This document shows, in pieces, positions 43,475-53,202 of a stretch of DNA of 64,000 nucleotides. The position numbers and the translations under genes were made by a program. The notes below the pieces were generated by a model. The model was not told where the DNA came from. It searched no databases and was given only the letters and a program-made list of their open reading frames with translations. The stretch comes from Xenorhabdus poinarii G6. Lineage in GTDB: Bacteria > Pseudomonadota > Gammaproteobacteria > Enterobacterales > Enterobacteriaceae. Within the stretch, counting starts at the first letter, position 1. The number at the start of each line of letters is the position of its first letter. The stretch lies in assembly GCF_000968175.1 (NCBI RefSeq), contig NZ_FO704551.1:1922001-1986000 (forward strand), written 5' to 3'.

Positions 43475-43480
43475 GTTGCA
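43475..43480. promoter_or_regulatory. Putative PutA operator half-site, putP side
   Basis: GTTGCA, the word bound by the PutA ribbon-helix-helix in E. coli, in the middle of the put divergent region. Confidence 0.5.
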
Positions 43481-43625
43481 CCTTTATTTAAATAACTAGT
43501 TATACCCCGAAACACCCTGATAAAAATAAAATCAATAAATATCATATATATATAAAATTTACATTCTTAAGAAAATAATAAAAACAAGATTAATTTCACA
43601 AAATCAGAACAATTGCTTTTACAAA

Positions 43626-43643
43626 GTTGCACAAAGTTGCAAC
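43626..43643. promoter_or_regulatory. Putative PutA operators, putA side
   Basis: Two GTTGCA words, 43626-43631 and 43636-43641, spaced ten bases so that they lie on the same helix face, within a repeated ACAAAGTTGC. The second continues as GTTGCAAC, giving an overlapping reverse word. They are 54-71 bases ahead of the putA start, in position to block transcription when proline is absent. The 505-bp region 43192-43696 has no gene. Confidence 0.65.
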
Positions 43644-43696
43644 ATGAAAGATATTGTTATGTTCCTTGGTTTAGTCGTACCTATTAAGGAGTGAAA

Positions 43697-46600
43697 ATGG
43701 GTAGCACCACTATGGGCGTGAAGCTCGATGAAGCAACGCGTAATCGAATTAAAACGGCCGCACAACGCATTGAACGCACACCACACTGGCTCATTAAACA
43801 AGCCATTTTTAATTATCTTGAACGTCTGGAAAATGCGGAAAATATTCCAGAAATATCAGCAGGTCAGGATAACAAAGAAGAAAAGATTTCCGAAGTAGAA
43901 TCACCGATAGAAGTGCCTTATCAGCCATTTTTAGATTTTGCCGAACATATTTTACCCCAATCGGTGAAACGTTCTGCAATTACTGCGGCTTATCGTCTAC
44001 CCGAAACTCAGGCCGTGCCAATGCTACTGCAACGTGCACAATTATCTGAAGAGCAGACCCAAGCAACCCATCAGCTCGCCTATGCCATCGCCGAAAAACT
44101 GCGCCAGCAAAAACCGGGCATGGGCCGTTCAGGTTTAGTGCAGGGATTATTGCAAGAATTTTCACTCTCTTCGCAGGAAGGTGTCGCGCTGATGTGCCTT
44201 GCCGAAGCCCTGCTACGTATCCCCGATAAAGCCACCCGTGATGCGTTGATCCGCGATAAAATCAGTAACGGCAACTGGCATTCCCATCTCGGCCAGAGTC
44301 CTTCCCTGTTTGTGAATGCGGCAACATGGGGATTGCTGTTCACTGGCAAGCTGGTGTCTACCCATAATGAAGCCAAGTTATCTAAATCATTAAATCGTAT
44401 CATCGGCAAAAGCGGCGAGCCATTAGTGCGTAAAGGGGTAGATATGGCCATGCGCTTAATGGGGGAACAATTTGTTACCGGAGAAACCATCGCGCAAGCA
44501 CTTGCCAATGCCCGCAAACTGGAGGAAAAAGGCTTCCGTTATTCCTATGACATGCTCGGCGAAGCGGCATTGACGGAAAAAGATGCCCAGGATTATCTGG
44601 TTTCCTATCAACAAGCGATTCACGCTATTGGAAAAGCATCGAATGGTCGGGGAATTTATGAAGGGCCGGGAATTTCCATCAAACTTTCAGCCCTGCATCC
44701 TCGTTACAGCCGTGCCCAATATGAACGAGTTATGGATGAACTCTATCCTCGCCTGCTGGCTCTGACGCTACAGGCGCGTCAATATGACATCGGTATTAAT
44801 ATTGATGCCGAAGAAGCTGATCGCCTGGAAATCTCCCTCGATTTGCTGGAAAAACTGTGTTTCGAACCCAAACTGGCCGGCTGGAATGGCATTGGTTTTG
44901 TCATTCAGGCTTACCAGAAACGTTGTCCTTTTGTCATTGACAGCATCATTGATTTGGCACAACGCAGCCGTCACCGCTTGATGATCCGTCTGGTGAAAGG
45001 CGCTTATTGGGATAGCGAAATCAAACGTGCCCAGGTTGATGGGCTGGAAGGTTATCCGGTGTATACCCGCAAAGTCTATACCGATGTTTCTTACCTCGCC
45101 TGCGCCCGCAAATTGCTTGCTGTGCCTAATTTAATATACCCCCAATTTGCAACCCATAACGCCCATACCTTATCGGCCATTTATCATCTGGCCGGACAAA
45201 ACTACTATCCGGGGCAATATGAATTCCAGTGTCTGCATGGCATGGGTGAGCCACTTTATGAGCAAGTTGTCGGTAAGATCGCAGAAGGCAAACTCAACCG
45301 TCCATGTCGTATCTACGCGCCTGTGGGGACACACGAAACGCTGCTGGCTTATCTGGTACGCCGTCTGCTGGAAAATGGGGCCAATACTTCATTTGTCAAC
45401 CGAATCGCAGACACATCCCTGCCAATTGATGAACTGGTCGCGGATCCGGTCAATATCGTCCAGCAATTAGCTCAGACCGAAGGGCAAATCGGCTTGCCAC
45501 ATCCGAAGATCCCGCTACCCCGTGATTTATACGGCAAACACCGGGTGAACTCATCCGGGCTGGATCTTTCCAATGAGCACCGTCTGGCTTCTCTTTCCAG
45601 CGCCCTGCTCAGCTCGTCAATGGAAATATGGCACTGTGAGCCGCTGTTGGGGGGGAATATCCAACCCACCGGGGATCTGCCCGCTGCTAAGCCGGTTAAT
45701 AACCCGGCCAGATCTACCGATATCGTGGGTTATGTCCGTGAAACCACTGAAGCGGAAATCAGCCATGCGCTGGATACGGCTACAGAGGCCAGTACCATCT
45801 GGTTCGCCACCCCTCCCGCCGAACGAGCGGCAATTTTAGTGCGTGCGGCAGAGTTGATGGAAAATAATCTGCAAGCGTTGCTCGGCATTCTGGTCCGTGA
45901 AGCCGGTAAAACATTCAACAATGCCATTGCTGAAGTCCGTGAAACCGTGGATTTTCTCCATTATTACGCGGCACAAGTGCGTCAGGATTTCGCCAATGAT
46001 ACCCATCGCCCACTAGGGCCTGTCGTGTGTATCAGCCCGTGGAACTTTCCTCTGGCCATTTTCACCGGTCAAATCGCCGCTGCATTGGCAGCCGGCAATA
46101 GTGTACTGGCAAAACCGGCGGAACAAACGCCACTGATTGCTGCCGTTGCGGTGAAAATGTTGCATCAGGCAGGTATTCCGCGTGATGTATTGCAATTATT
46201 GCCCGGACAAGGCGAAACAGTGGGCGCATCCCTGATCGGTGATGAACGTGTACGCGGTGTCATGTTTACAGGCTCTACCGACGTTGCCAGCTTGTTGCAA
46301 CGCAATATTGCCGGGCGCCTTGATGCTCAAGGGCGTCCAACACCGCTGATCGCCGAAACCGGTGGCTTGAATGCGATGATTGTCGATTCTTCCGCGTTGA
46401 CGGAACAGGTTGTCACCGATGTTATCGCCTCCGCCTTTGATAGTGCGGGTCAGCGTTGCTCTGCCCTGCGCATCCTGTGTATTCAAGAAGATGTGGCTGA
46501 ACGCACCATGACCATGCTAAAAGGCGCAATGGCGGAGTGCCGGATGGGAAATCCTGAACACTTAGCGACGGATATTGGCCCGGTCATCGATGCCGAGGCC

Positions 46601-47677
46601 AAAGCCGGGATTGAGCGCCATATCCAAACTATGCGCACCAAAGGCCGAACCATTTATCAGGCGGCCTACGAAAATGCAGCGGACAGCCAGGGATCATCAC
46701 AAGGCACTTTCGTTAAACCCACGCTGATTGAGCTGGAAAGTTTTGATGAATTGCAGAAAGAAATTTTTGGCCCGGTTCTGCATGTCGTCCGCTTCAAGCG
46801 CCGTGAGTTAGATAAGCTGCTGGATCAGATTAACGCTTCGGGTTATGGCTTAACGTTGGGTGTTCACACGCGCATCGATGAGACGATTGCTCAAGTCACC
46901 AGTAAAGCGAAAGTCGGCAACTTATATGTCAACCGTAATATGGTTGGCGCGGTTGTTGGTGTGCAGCCATTTGGGGGCGAAGGTCTGTCAGGCACCGGGC
47001 CGAAAGCCGGAGGGCCACTGTATCTGTATCGTTTACTGTCACAGCGCCCTCTTCAGGCCGCCGCTCAGACACTGGAAAGGCAGGATACAGAATATGAGCT
47101 TGATACCCGGGTCCGTACCGCTTTACATTCACCGCTTTGCAAACTGGCTGATTGGGCCAATGAGCAAAATAATGCAGCATTACATCAGGTCATTCAGGAA
47201 TACCGTTTACTGGCACAAGGCGGAACAGTACGCGTACTGCCCGGCCCAACCGGAGAACGCAATAGCTATACCCTTTTGCCGCGCGGTCATGTTCTGTGCC
47301 TTGCCGATAACGAACAAGATGTCTTAGTGCAATTAGCGGCGGTACTGTCTGTCGGCTGTCAGGCTATTTGGGAACAAGATGAACTACACCAGGAGCTGCA
47401 ACGCCAGTTACCGGCTGAAATTCGTCAGCATATCCGTTGGGTTAACAATTGGCAGAATGAAGAGACAGCAATAGAAGCAGTTATTTATCATGGCGATGGC
47501 GATCAGTTACGTCAGGTCTGTGAAGCGATTGCACAACGTCAGGGGCCAATTATTTCCGTTCAGGGATTTGCCCGGGGTGAAACCAACTTACTACTGGAGC
47601 GGTTACTGCATGAACGATCATTAAGTGTGAATACGGCAGCCGCAGGCGGTAATGCCAGTTTAATGACGATCGGTTAA
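43697..47677 (+). CDS. putA: Trifunctional PutA: repressor, proline dehydrogenase, P5C dehydrogenase
   Basis: A 1,326-residue protein (E. coli 1,320). The ribbon-helix-helix DNA-binding domain is residues 1-45 (MGVKLDEATRNRIKTAAQRIERTPHWLIKQAIFNYLERLE). The FAD-dependent proline dehydrogenase barrel spans about 250-560 (YEGPGISIKLSALHPRYSRAQ, RLMIRLVKGAYWDSEIK). The P5C dehydrogenase spans about 640-1110 with SPWNFPLAIFTGQIAAALAAGN, ETGGLNAMIVDSSAL and catalytic Cys in DSAGQRCSALR. It oxidises proline to glutamate and represses put genes when free of substrate. AAGGAG lies five bases before the ATG at 43697; a GTG two codons earlier is less well placed. Confidence 0.97.
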   Translation: MGSTTMGVKLDEATRNRIKTAAQRIERTPHWLIKQAIFNYLERLENAENIPEISAGQDNKEEKISEVESPIEVPYQPFLDFAEHILPQSVKRSAITAAYRLPETQAVPMLLQRAQLSEEQTQATHQLAYAIAEKLRQQKPGMGRSGLVQGLLQEFSLSSQEGVALMCLAEALLRIPDKATRDALIRDKISNGNWHSHLGQSPSLFVNAATWGLLFTGKLVSTHNEAKLSKSLNRIIGKSGEPLVRKGVDMAMRLMGEQFVTGETIAQALANARKLEEKGFRYSYDMLGEAALTEKDAQDYLVSYQQAIHAIGKASNGRGIYEGPGISIKLSALHPRYSRAQYERVMDELYPRLLALTLQARQYDIGINIDAEEADRLEISLDLLEKLCFEPKLAGWNGIGFVIQAYQKRCPFVIDSIIDLAQRSRHRLMIRLVKGAYWDSEIKRAQVDGLEGYPVYTRKVYTDVSYLACARKLLAVPNLIYPQFATHNAHTLSAIYHLAGQNYYPGQYEFQCLHGMGEPLYEQVVGKIAEGKLNRPCRIYAPVGTHETLLAYLVRRLLENGANTSFVNRIADTSLPIDELVADPVNIVQQLAQTEGQIGLPHPKIPLPRDLYGKHRVNSSGLDLSNEHRLASLSSALLSSSMEIWHCEPLLGGNIQPTGDLPAAKPVNNPARSTDIVGYVRETTEAEISHALDTATEASTIWFATPPAERAAILVRAAELMENNLQALLGILVREAGKTFNNAIAEVRETVDFLHYYAAQVRQDFANDTHRPLGPVVCISPWNFPLAIFTGQIAAALAAGNSVLAKPAEQTPLIAAVAVKMLHQAGIPRDVLQLLPGQGETVGASLIGDERVRGVMFTGSTDVASLLQRNIAGRLDAQGRPTPLIAETGGLNAMIVDSSALTEQVVTDVIASAFDSAGQRCSALRILCIQEDVAERTMTMLKGAMAECRMGNPEHLATDIGPVIDAEAKAGIERHIQTMRTKGRTIYQAAYENAADSQGSSQGTFVKPTLIELESFDELQKEIFGPVLHVVRFKRRELDKLLDQINASGYGLTLGVHTRIDETIAQVTSKAKVGNLYVNRNMVGAVVGVQPFGGEGLSGTGPKAGGPLYLYRLLSQRPLQAAAQTLERQDTEYELDTRVRTALHSPLCKLADWANEQNNAALHQVIQEYRLLAQGGTVRVLPGPTGERNSYTLLPRGHVLCLADNEQDVLVQLAAVLSVGCQAIWEQDELHQELQRQLPAEIRQHIRWVNNWQNEETAIEAVIYHGDGDQLRQVCEAIAQRQGPIISVQGFARGETNLLLERLLHERSLSVNTAAAGGNASLMTIG

Positions 47678-47715
47678 TCTCATTTTAACCTCACTTGATG
47701 TGAAAGCCGATAAGG

Positions 47716-47748
47716 AGAGGGAAATGCGTAATAATCGCATTCCCCTCT
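47716..47748. terminator. Convergent terminator putA/fliZ
   Basis: AGAGGGAAATGCG-7-CGCATTCCCCTCT, a 13-bp stem with one mismatch, between the converging ends of putA and fliZ and followed by AATCTTTT on the plus strand. Confidence 0.7.
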
Positions 47749-47811
47749 GAAATCTTTTCAACCCAATCACATGATATATCGGTATTATTAATCAATAATG
47801 GGTATCGTTAA

Positions 47812-48324
47812 TCAATAACCGTTTTGCTGCCAGCTCAGATATTGCTCATATTTACGCAGGGCAATATTGTAATTACTGAAAGCAGATTGAGATAACTTCT
47901 CGCTGAGTTTTTCCTGAATGGCTTCCGGCTTAAACTCACCCGTCGGATAATTACTGGATGTCAGCAATTCATCTAAACGCCTTAAACGAACCACATACTC
48001 ACGCACAGTACTATGACTCATTTCGGTTTGCTCAAACAGGTATTGCTTAAATGCCATAATGTCAAAATGATCCGTCTGGCTATTGCAATAGATTTCACTA
48101 CAAAAGCGGCACAGCGCGACAAATTTACCCTGTAACTCACTCCAGGTTTTGTCATCCACCAATTCAGTCATCTCAGAAATGGCTTCTTTATTGACGACCT
48201 GACCATTAAAAACAAGTGAAATACGATCAAGTGTTTTATGACAGTGCAGACAATGAGTCTGACTATGTTTATAGTCTTTGATATAACGGCTAAGAGGCCG
48301 TTTCTTTTGTGTTGTAACAGACAT
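47812..48324 (-). CDS. fliZ: Flagellar regulator FliZ
   Basis: A 170-residue protein alike to E. coli FliZ (183): KKRPLSRYIKDYKHSQTHCLHCHKTLDRISLVFNGQVVNK, CRFCSEIYCNSQTDHFDIMAFKQYLFEQTEMSHSTVREYVVRLRRLDELL, NYNIALRKYEQYL. It has a phage-integrase SAM-like fold that binds DNA, in E. coli competing with sigma-S; in Xenorhabdus FliZ tunes flagellar and haemolysin expression from cell to cell. The Met at 48324 fits the family start; the listed longer frame begins 14 codons earlier. It follows fliA by 54 bases. Confidence 0.93.
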   Translation of the reverse strand: MSVTTQKKRPLSRYIKDYKHSQTHCLHCHKTLDRISLVFNGQVVNKEAISEMTELVDDKTWSELQGKFVALCRFCSEIYCNSQTDHFDIMAFKQYLFEQTEMSHSTVREYVVRLRRLDELLTSSNYPTGEFKPEAIQEKLSEKLSQSAFSNYNIALRKYEQYLSWQQNGY

Positions 48325-48378
48325 AAGAGATAAAGCCCTGTGTATAGTCTTAACAAAAAAAAACAAACATGCAAAAAG

Positions 48379-49101
48379 TTACTTTTCTGGTTCCAGACGC
48401 GCTTTCAGCCTTTTTATTGCCTGACTGTGAAGCTGGCTTACACGAGATTCCCCCACATTAAGCACTGCGCCGATCTCTTTAAGATTTAGCTCTTCCTGAT
48501 AGTACAGCGTCAGCACGACCTTTTCCCGTTCAGGCAATGATTCAATCACCTCAATGACCCGCTGACGAAGATCGCCTTCCAGTAATTGTTGGAGAGGATT
48601 GGTTTCATGCTCTTCCCCCATCACGGGTTCACAATTTTCACCATGAATTTCGCGCCATTCGTCATAAGAGAACAGTTGACTGTTATTGGTATCTAACAGT
48701 ATTTGCCGATATTCTATCAGATTTATCTTTAATTCTTTAGCAACTTCCTGCTCACTGGCCGGACGACCTAACGCTTGCTCAAGTTTACGGATGGTCTGCG
48801 TGACTTCACGTGCGTTACGCCGCACACTACGCGGAGCCCAATCGCGACTCCTCAACTCATCCAACATTGCACCTCTGATGCGCTGCACCGCATAGGTGGT
48901 AAAAGCCGTTCCCTGCAAGGAATCAAACCGCTCCACCGCATTCAGTAAGCCGATACCACCGGCCTGAAGCAAATCATCGAGTTCGACACTGGCGGGTAAC
49001 CTGACCTGTAGCCTCAATGCTTCATGGCGAACCAGTGGTACATAGCGCTTCCAGAGGCTATTTTTGTCCATCACGCCTTCGGCGGTATACAAATCGCTCA
49101 C
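48379..49101 (-). CDS. fliA: Flagellar sigma factor sigma-28
   Basis: A 240-residue sigma-70 family factor for class 3 flagellar genes, E. coli length 239. Region 2 is LYTAEGVMDKNSLWKRYVPLVRHEALRLQVRLPASVELDDLLQAGGIGLLNAVERFD, and region 4 is LPEREKVVLTLYYQEELNLKEIGAVLNVGESRVSQLHSQAIKRLK. The start is probably the GTG at 49101 (VSDLYTAEG), which aligns with E. coli and has AAAGG eleven bases ahead; a GTG four codons earlier overlaps that site. Its target promoters are legible before fliC and fliD. Confidence 0.95.
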   Translation of the reverse strand: MSDLYTAEGVMDKNSLWKRYVPLVRHEALRLQVRLPASVELDDLLQAGGIGLLNAVERFDSLQGTAFTTYAVQRIRGAMLDELRSRDWAPRSVRRNAREVTQTIRKLEQALGRPASEQEVAKELKINLIEYRQILLDTNNSQLFSYDEWREIHGENCEPVMGEEHETNPLQQLLEGDLRQRVIEVIESLPEREKVVLTLYYQEELNLKEIGAVLNVGESRVSQLHSQAIKRLKARLEPEK

Positions 49102-49271
49102 AACAACAGACACCTTTGGATAAGAGACTGGCTACCATTATCCAATCCCCTAATCGGTACAATCGTTTGAACAGTGAAGTAAAAGCACTTCTTTTTCACC
49201 TATGCGAAATTTTTTATGTTCGCCCGAATGCATTGCATGTTTCAGGCTGTCCCTGATAACAACCAAAAAAA

Positions 49272-49297
49272 ATAAGGATCGGTAAACCGATCCTTAT
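49272..49297 (-). terminator. fliC terminator
   Basis: AAGGATCGG-TTTA-CCGATCCTT on the minus strand, followed by ATTTTTTTT. It is 59 bases after the fliC stop. Confidence 0.85.
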
Positions 49298-49355
49298 TTT
49301 ATCAGCGCTCGTTATGCAGGTTGCCCTGCATAGCTGCTCAGCCGGAAAACCGAAA

Positions 49356-50438
49356 TTAACGCAGCAGAGACATCACGGTTTGTGGGATTTGGTTTGCCTG
49401 AGCCAGCACAGAAGTACCTGCTTGTTGCAGGATCTGGCCACGGCTCATGTTGGACACTTCGGTTGCGTAGTCAGCGTCTTCGATACGGCTTTTCGCCGCA
49501 CTCAGGTTGGTCACAGTATTGCTCAGGTTGTTAACGGTGGATTCCAGACGGTTTTGGACTGCACCCAAAGAGCTGCGCAGGTCGTCGACTTTGGCAAGCG
49601 CATTATCCAGCGTTTTCAGTGGACTTTTGTCCTCAATAGCAGCACCAGCTACTACCTTACCATCCGTTCCAATTGTTGCTGCGTATTGTTTGATTTCGCC
49701 TTTATCGTCTTTACCTTCCAACACATACTGACCAGCTACAGGCTTACCTGTCTTCTCATTCATACGTTGATATGCTTGAGTATCTGTTAGTTTCAAGGCT
49801 GTTTTAGCATCGTCATAATCCACATCAACCTTAGGAGCATTACCAGAAGCAGGTTTTACCCCATCAACTTGGGTAACCTTATCGCCCGTAATTGAATGTT
49901 GTGCCACATCAGTCACATCAAATTTGCCCAATTTCAATTCGCTGCTATTAATTTTTTTCAGATCGATTTCGATAATTTCTCTATCATTAGCACCGACCTG
50001 AATTTTTATTTTAGCATCTTTGCTCAATACTTTTACACCATTGAACTGAGTCTGTTCTGAAATACGATCAATCTCCTCCAAACGTTGTTTAACTTCGTTC
50101 TGAATAGAATTCAGATCGCTATCAGAGTTGCTGCCGTTTTGTGCCTGAACAGCCAGTTCACGAACACGTTGCAGGTTGTTATTAATTTCGTTCAGCGCAC
50201 CTTCGGTAGTCTGAGCAATGGAGATACCGTCGTTTGCATTACGGGAAGCCTGAGACAGACCTTTGATGTTAGCCGTGAAACGGTTGGCAATCGCTTGACC
50301 AGCAGCGTCATCCTTCGCGCTGTTAATACGTAAACCCGAGGACAGACGCTCAATAGCAGAATTTAACGTGCCTTGAGAACGGGTCAGGTTGTTCTGAGCC
50401 AACAGAGATGAATAGTTAGTATTAATGACTGATGCCAT
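49356..50438 (-). CDS. fliC: Flagellin
   Basis: A 360-residue flagellin. The start at 50438 ([23 protein letters not shown]) is certain from the family; a longer frame upstream runs through the promoter. D0/D1 segments are conserved at both ends ([112 protein letters not shown], ending VMSLLR). The exposed D2-D3 part (about 150-260) is short and Lys/Asp rich. A sigma-28 promoter lies 80 bases upstream. Confidence 0.97.
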   Translation of the reverse strand: MASVINTNYSSLLAQNNLTRSQGTLNSAIERLSSGLRINSAKDDAAGQAIANRFTANIKGLSQASRNANDGISIAQTTEGALNEINNNLQRVRELAVQAQNGSNSDSDLNSIQNEVKQRLEEIDRISEQTQFNGVKVLSKDAKIKIQVGANDREIIEIDLKKINSSELKLGKFDVTDVAQHSITGDKVTQVDGVKPASGNAPKVDVDYDDAKTALKLTDTQAYQRMNEKTGKPVAGQYVLEGKDDKGEIKQYAATIGTDGKVVAGAAIEDKSPLKTLDNALAKVDDLRSSLGAVQNRLESTVNNLSNTVTNLSAAKSRIEDADYATEVSNMSRGQILQQAGTSVLAQANQIPQTVMSLLR

Positions 50439-50517
50439 AGTAGCGTTCCTTTTAAAATCAAGTCGATGTAATGAGTTTGAGCCTATTTGCCCACGGTGTT
50501 CATGACCGCCAACAGTT

Positions 50518-50544
50518 TTATCGACCCCACAGAAAAAACCTTTA
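50518..50544 (-). promoter_or_regulatory. Sigma-28 promoter of fliC
   Basis: On the minus strand TAAA, exactly 15 bases, then GTCGATAA; consensus is TAAA-N15-GCCGATAA. One mismatch. Confidence 0.9.
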
Positions 50545-50652
50545 ATCTTTCTTGCAAAAAGTTTTGCCGTTTTTGCCCGCTTTTTTCCCGATAAACCAAA
50601 CAACACCGCTTCTCATCAATTATTCAATCCATTAAAAAAAACATTTTGTCAG

Positions 50653-50679
50653 TAAACTTTTCGCCAATGAAACCGATAA
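50653..50679 (+). promoter_or_regulatory. Sigma-28 promoter of fliD
   Basis: TAAA, 15 bases, ACCGATAA, 36 bases ahead of the fliD start. One mismatch from consensus. It faces away from the fliC promoter, with about 108 bases between them. Confidence 0.9.
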
Positions 50680-50714
50680 CCCATCCAGTGATGCTTTACT
50701 AAAAAGGAGTTAAC

Positions 50715-52187
50715 ATGGCGAGAATTTCCGCATTAGGGGCCGGAGGGATGAGTAATCTGGCATCGGTACTGGATCAGCTTCAGGCCGCAGAAAAAACCCG
50801 TTTAGAACCACCAAAACAACAACAAACCAGCTATAAAGCCAAACTCACCGGTTTTGGCACATTAAAAGGCAGTCTGGAAAAATTAAAGAGCGCCTCTGAA
50901 GAATTAAAAAAATTCGATAAGCTCAATACCACCAAAACCAGTGCAGATCATAAAACCTTTACCCCCAGTACGGATTCTAAAGCCAGCCCGGGTAACTATG
51001 AGATTGAAGTCCAGCAGCTGGCAAAGGCGCAGTCGCTGCAATCCCCACCCGTGGCTGATGTCAAATCGCTGCAGGGTGCAACATTGGGCGAGGGGAAAAC
51101 CCGTACCATCGTTATCACGCAACCGGGTAAAGACCCGGGTAAAGACAAAGAGCCGATGCGTATCACGCTGAAAGATCATGAAACGTCTCTGGTTGAGATC
51201 CGTGAAGCCATCAATAGGCAAGAAGGCAACGTTAACGCCAGCATTTTTAAAGCAAACGATAATAAAAACTATCTGCTGCTGACGGCGAGAAAAGCCGGTA
51301 CTGAATCCGTCATGACCATCACCGTTGAAGGTGACAGTCAACTGGCCAATCTGCTGAGCTATCCACCTGATGGCAAAGGTGGCGGCTCGGGTGCAATGAC
51401 TCAATCGGTGGCCGCAGCCAACGCGAAATTAACCGTGAATGGTCTCGCGATTGAACGCCAAACCAATGAGATAAAAGATGCCCCCGAAGGGGTTACGCTC
51501 AATCTGAACAAGGTTTCAGAAAAAGCAGAAATTGAAATTGATGGCAAAACCGTCAAACAAACCAAAGCAGAGACGCTGGTCGTTTCCCGCGATATCGAGC
51601 CAATGAAAGAGGCGATTAAAAAGTGGGTCGATGCGTATAATGCAACACAGGGCACCTTTGATTCACTGACCAAATTTAAACCCGTTGCCAAAGGTGAAGA
51701 CGCTTCAAAAGACAATGGTGTCCTGCTCGGTGACAACACATTAAGAGGCATAGAGAATCAGTTGAGACACCAACTGCTCTCCGCCCAAAATGTGACGGGT
51801 ATTGCCACCTTGAACAAATTGGGGATCAAGCAAAAATTGGATGGCACTCTTGAAATCAGCAATGAAAAACTGGAAAAAATGCTGAAAGAAAAACCAGCCA
51901 ACGTTAAAGCTTTCTTTATGGGAGATGGTGAAAAAACCGGTTTCGCGACCCAGACCTATAATATGTTGAAGAAAACGCTGGATAGCCATGAAGGGACTAT
52001 TGCCACCGCCACCGAAGGGATCAACAAGAGTCTGAAAACCATTGAGAGGCAGATGGAACAGATAAACAGAAGTATTGATACAACCGTAGAACGCTATAAA
52101 CGACAGTTTACCGAATTAGACAAAGCGGTTAATGCCTTGAATAATTCAGGTGGCTCCCTATTATCCCTATTCCAGCATTTAAAATAA
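50715..52187 (+). CDS. fliD: Flagellar cap protein (hook-associated protein 2)
   Basis: A 490-residue filament cap that folds flagellin subunits at the growing tip. The amino part is a typical FliD_N (SALGAGGMSNLASVLDQLQAAEKTRLEPPKQQQTSYKAKLTGFGTLKGSLEKLKSASEELKK) and the carboxyl part a coiled coil (ATEGINKSLKTIERQMEQINRSIDTTVERYKRQFTELDKAVNALNNSGGSLLSLF). AAGGAG precedes the ATG. It heads the fliDST operon under a sigma-28 promoter. The middle, surface-exposed part is Lys-rich and diverges from E. coli. Confidence 0.95.
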   Translation: MARISALGAGGMSNLASVLDQLQAAEKTRLEPPKQQQTSYKAKLTGFGTLKGSLEKLKSASEELKKFDKLNTTKTSADHKTFTPSTDSKASPGNYEIEVQQLAKAQSLQSPPVADVKSLQGATLGEGKTRTIVITQPGKDPGKDKEPMRITLKDHETSLVEIREAINRQEGNVNASIFKANDNKNYLLLTARKAGTESVMTITVEGDSQLANLLSYPPDGKGGGSGAMTQSVAAANAKLTVNGLAIERQTNEIKDAPEGVTLNLNKVSEKAEIEIDGKTVKQTKAETLVVSRDIEPMKEAIKKWVDAYNATQGTFDSLTKFKPVAKGEDASKDNGVLLGDNTLRGIENQLRHQLLSAQNVTGIATLNKLGIKQKLDGTLEISNEKLEKMLKEKPANVKAFFMGDGEKTGFATQTYNMLKKTLDSHEGTIATATEGINKSLKTIERQMEQINRSIDTTVERYKRQFTELDKAVNALNNSGGSLLSLFQHLK

Positions 52188-52198
52188 AAAAGGATATT

Positions 52199-52609
52199 AT
52201 GTATCAACGTTCGGCAAGCCAGTTATACGCTCAAGTAGATCTTGAAAGCGAAATTATGAATGCCTCTCCCTACCAGTTGATTCAGATATTGTTCAATGGG
52301 GCGCTCAGCGCCCTACGTCGTGCAATGATTCTGATGCAACAGGGTAATATTCCAGAGAAAGGATTAGCGATTTCGAAAGCGATCAATATCATTGATAATG
52401 GTCTTAAAGACGGTTTAGATCTCGAAAAAGGCGGTGAGATTGCTCAGAATCTTTTTAATTTATATGATTATATGAGCCGTCGTTTACTCCATGCCAATTT
52501 ACGCAATGATGAGAAGGCCATAACTGAAGTGATCGATTTACTCACAACGATTTCAGATTCTTGGCGGCAAATAGGTCCTCATTACAACGCCAGCCAGGAT
52601 ATTGTTTAA
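52199..52609 (+). CDS. fliS: Flagellin export chaperone
   Basis: A 136-residue, all-helical protein, same length as in E. coli. QRSASQLYAQVDLESEIMNASPYQLIQILFNGALSALRRAMILMQQGNI and KAINIIDNGLKDGLDLEKGGEIAQNLFNLYDYMSRRLLHANLRND are family hallmarks. It binds the carboxyl end of FliC, prevents early assembly and escorts it to the export gate. It follows fliD by 11 bases. Confidence 0.95.
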   Translation: MYQRSASQLYAQVDLESEIMNASPYQLIQILFNGALSALRRAMILMQQGNIPEKGLAISKAINIIDNGLKDGLDLEKGGEIAQNLFNLYDYMSRRLLHANLRNDEKAITEVIDLLTTISDSWRQIGPHYNASQDIV

Positions 52610-52983
52610 TGAAAAATGATATGGATCTTTTGTCAGCTTACCAGCGGACGCTGAGTTTAAGTGAGCAGCTGCTTGATTTAGCGACACATGAAAAGTGGAA
52701 TGAGCTTATTGAGATGGAAATCACCTATGTGAAGGCAGTCGAAGTGGTGACCTTAATGACAACACACTCAGATGTCCCTATTTCATTACAGCAACAATTG
52801 ACCAAAATTTTGCAAACTATTCTGGATAATGAAAAAGAAACTAAGCAATTATTGCAAAAAAGATTACATGAACTCAGTGAGCTGATTAAACAGGATAGTT
52901 GTAAACAACTTTTACATGATACCTATGGGCAGTTCCCCATCAACAACTATGAAATGGAGTTGACTTCGACGGACATTAATTAA
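52609..52983 (+). CDS. fliT: FliD export chaperone and FlhDC regulator
   Basis: A 124-residue helical protein (E. coli 121). The ATG at 52609 shares its A with the fliS stop (TAATG), so translation is coupled. LLSAYQRTLSLSEQLLDLATHEKWNELIEMEITYVKAVE is the conserved first helix pair. FliT escorts FliD and in Salmonella also binds FlhD4C2 to reduce class 2 transcription. It closes the fliDST operon. Confidence 0.88.
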   Translation: MKNDMDLLSAYQRTLSLSEQLLDLATHEKWNELIEMEITYVKAVEVVTLMTTHSDVPISLQQQLTKILQTILDNEKETKQLLQKRLHELSELIKQDSCKQLLHDTYGQFPINNYEMELTSTDIN

Positions 52984-53202
52984 ATACAACAACGGAACCG
53001 GTGTATTGATTCAATAATCACACTGATTCATCGTGAATTTATTTTCTTCCTTTTAGGTGGTGTCAATTCGTCACCATCGCTTTTTTAATTAACCTTATTT
53101 AATACTTTATTTTATTCTCTTCAGGTTATTCACAGGAGGCATGAGTTCCCATGCATACGATAAACCCGCCGAAGCGGGTTGAATTAGAATAGAAGGCATG
53201 GG

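Noticed and set aside
43980..47327. Many frames of 60-155 codons on both strands inside putA
   Set aside because: They are shadows of a conserved 1,326-residue protein; none has a ribosome site and family signature.
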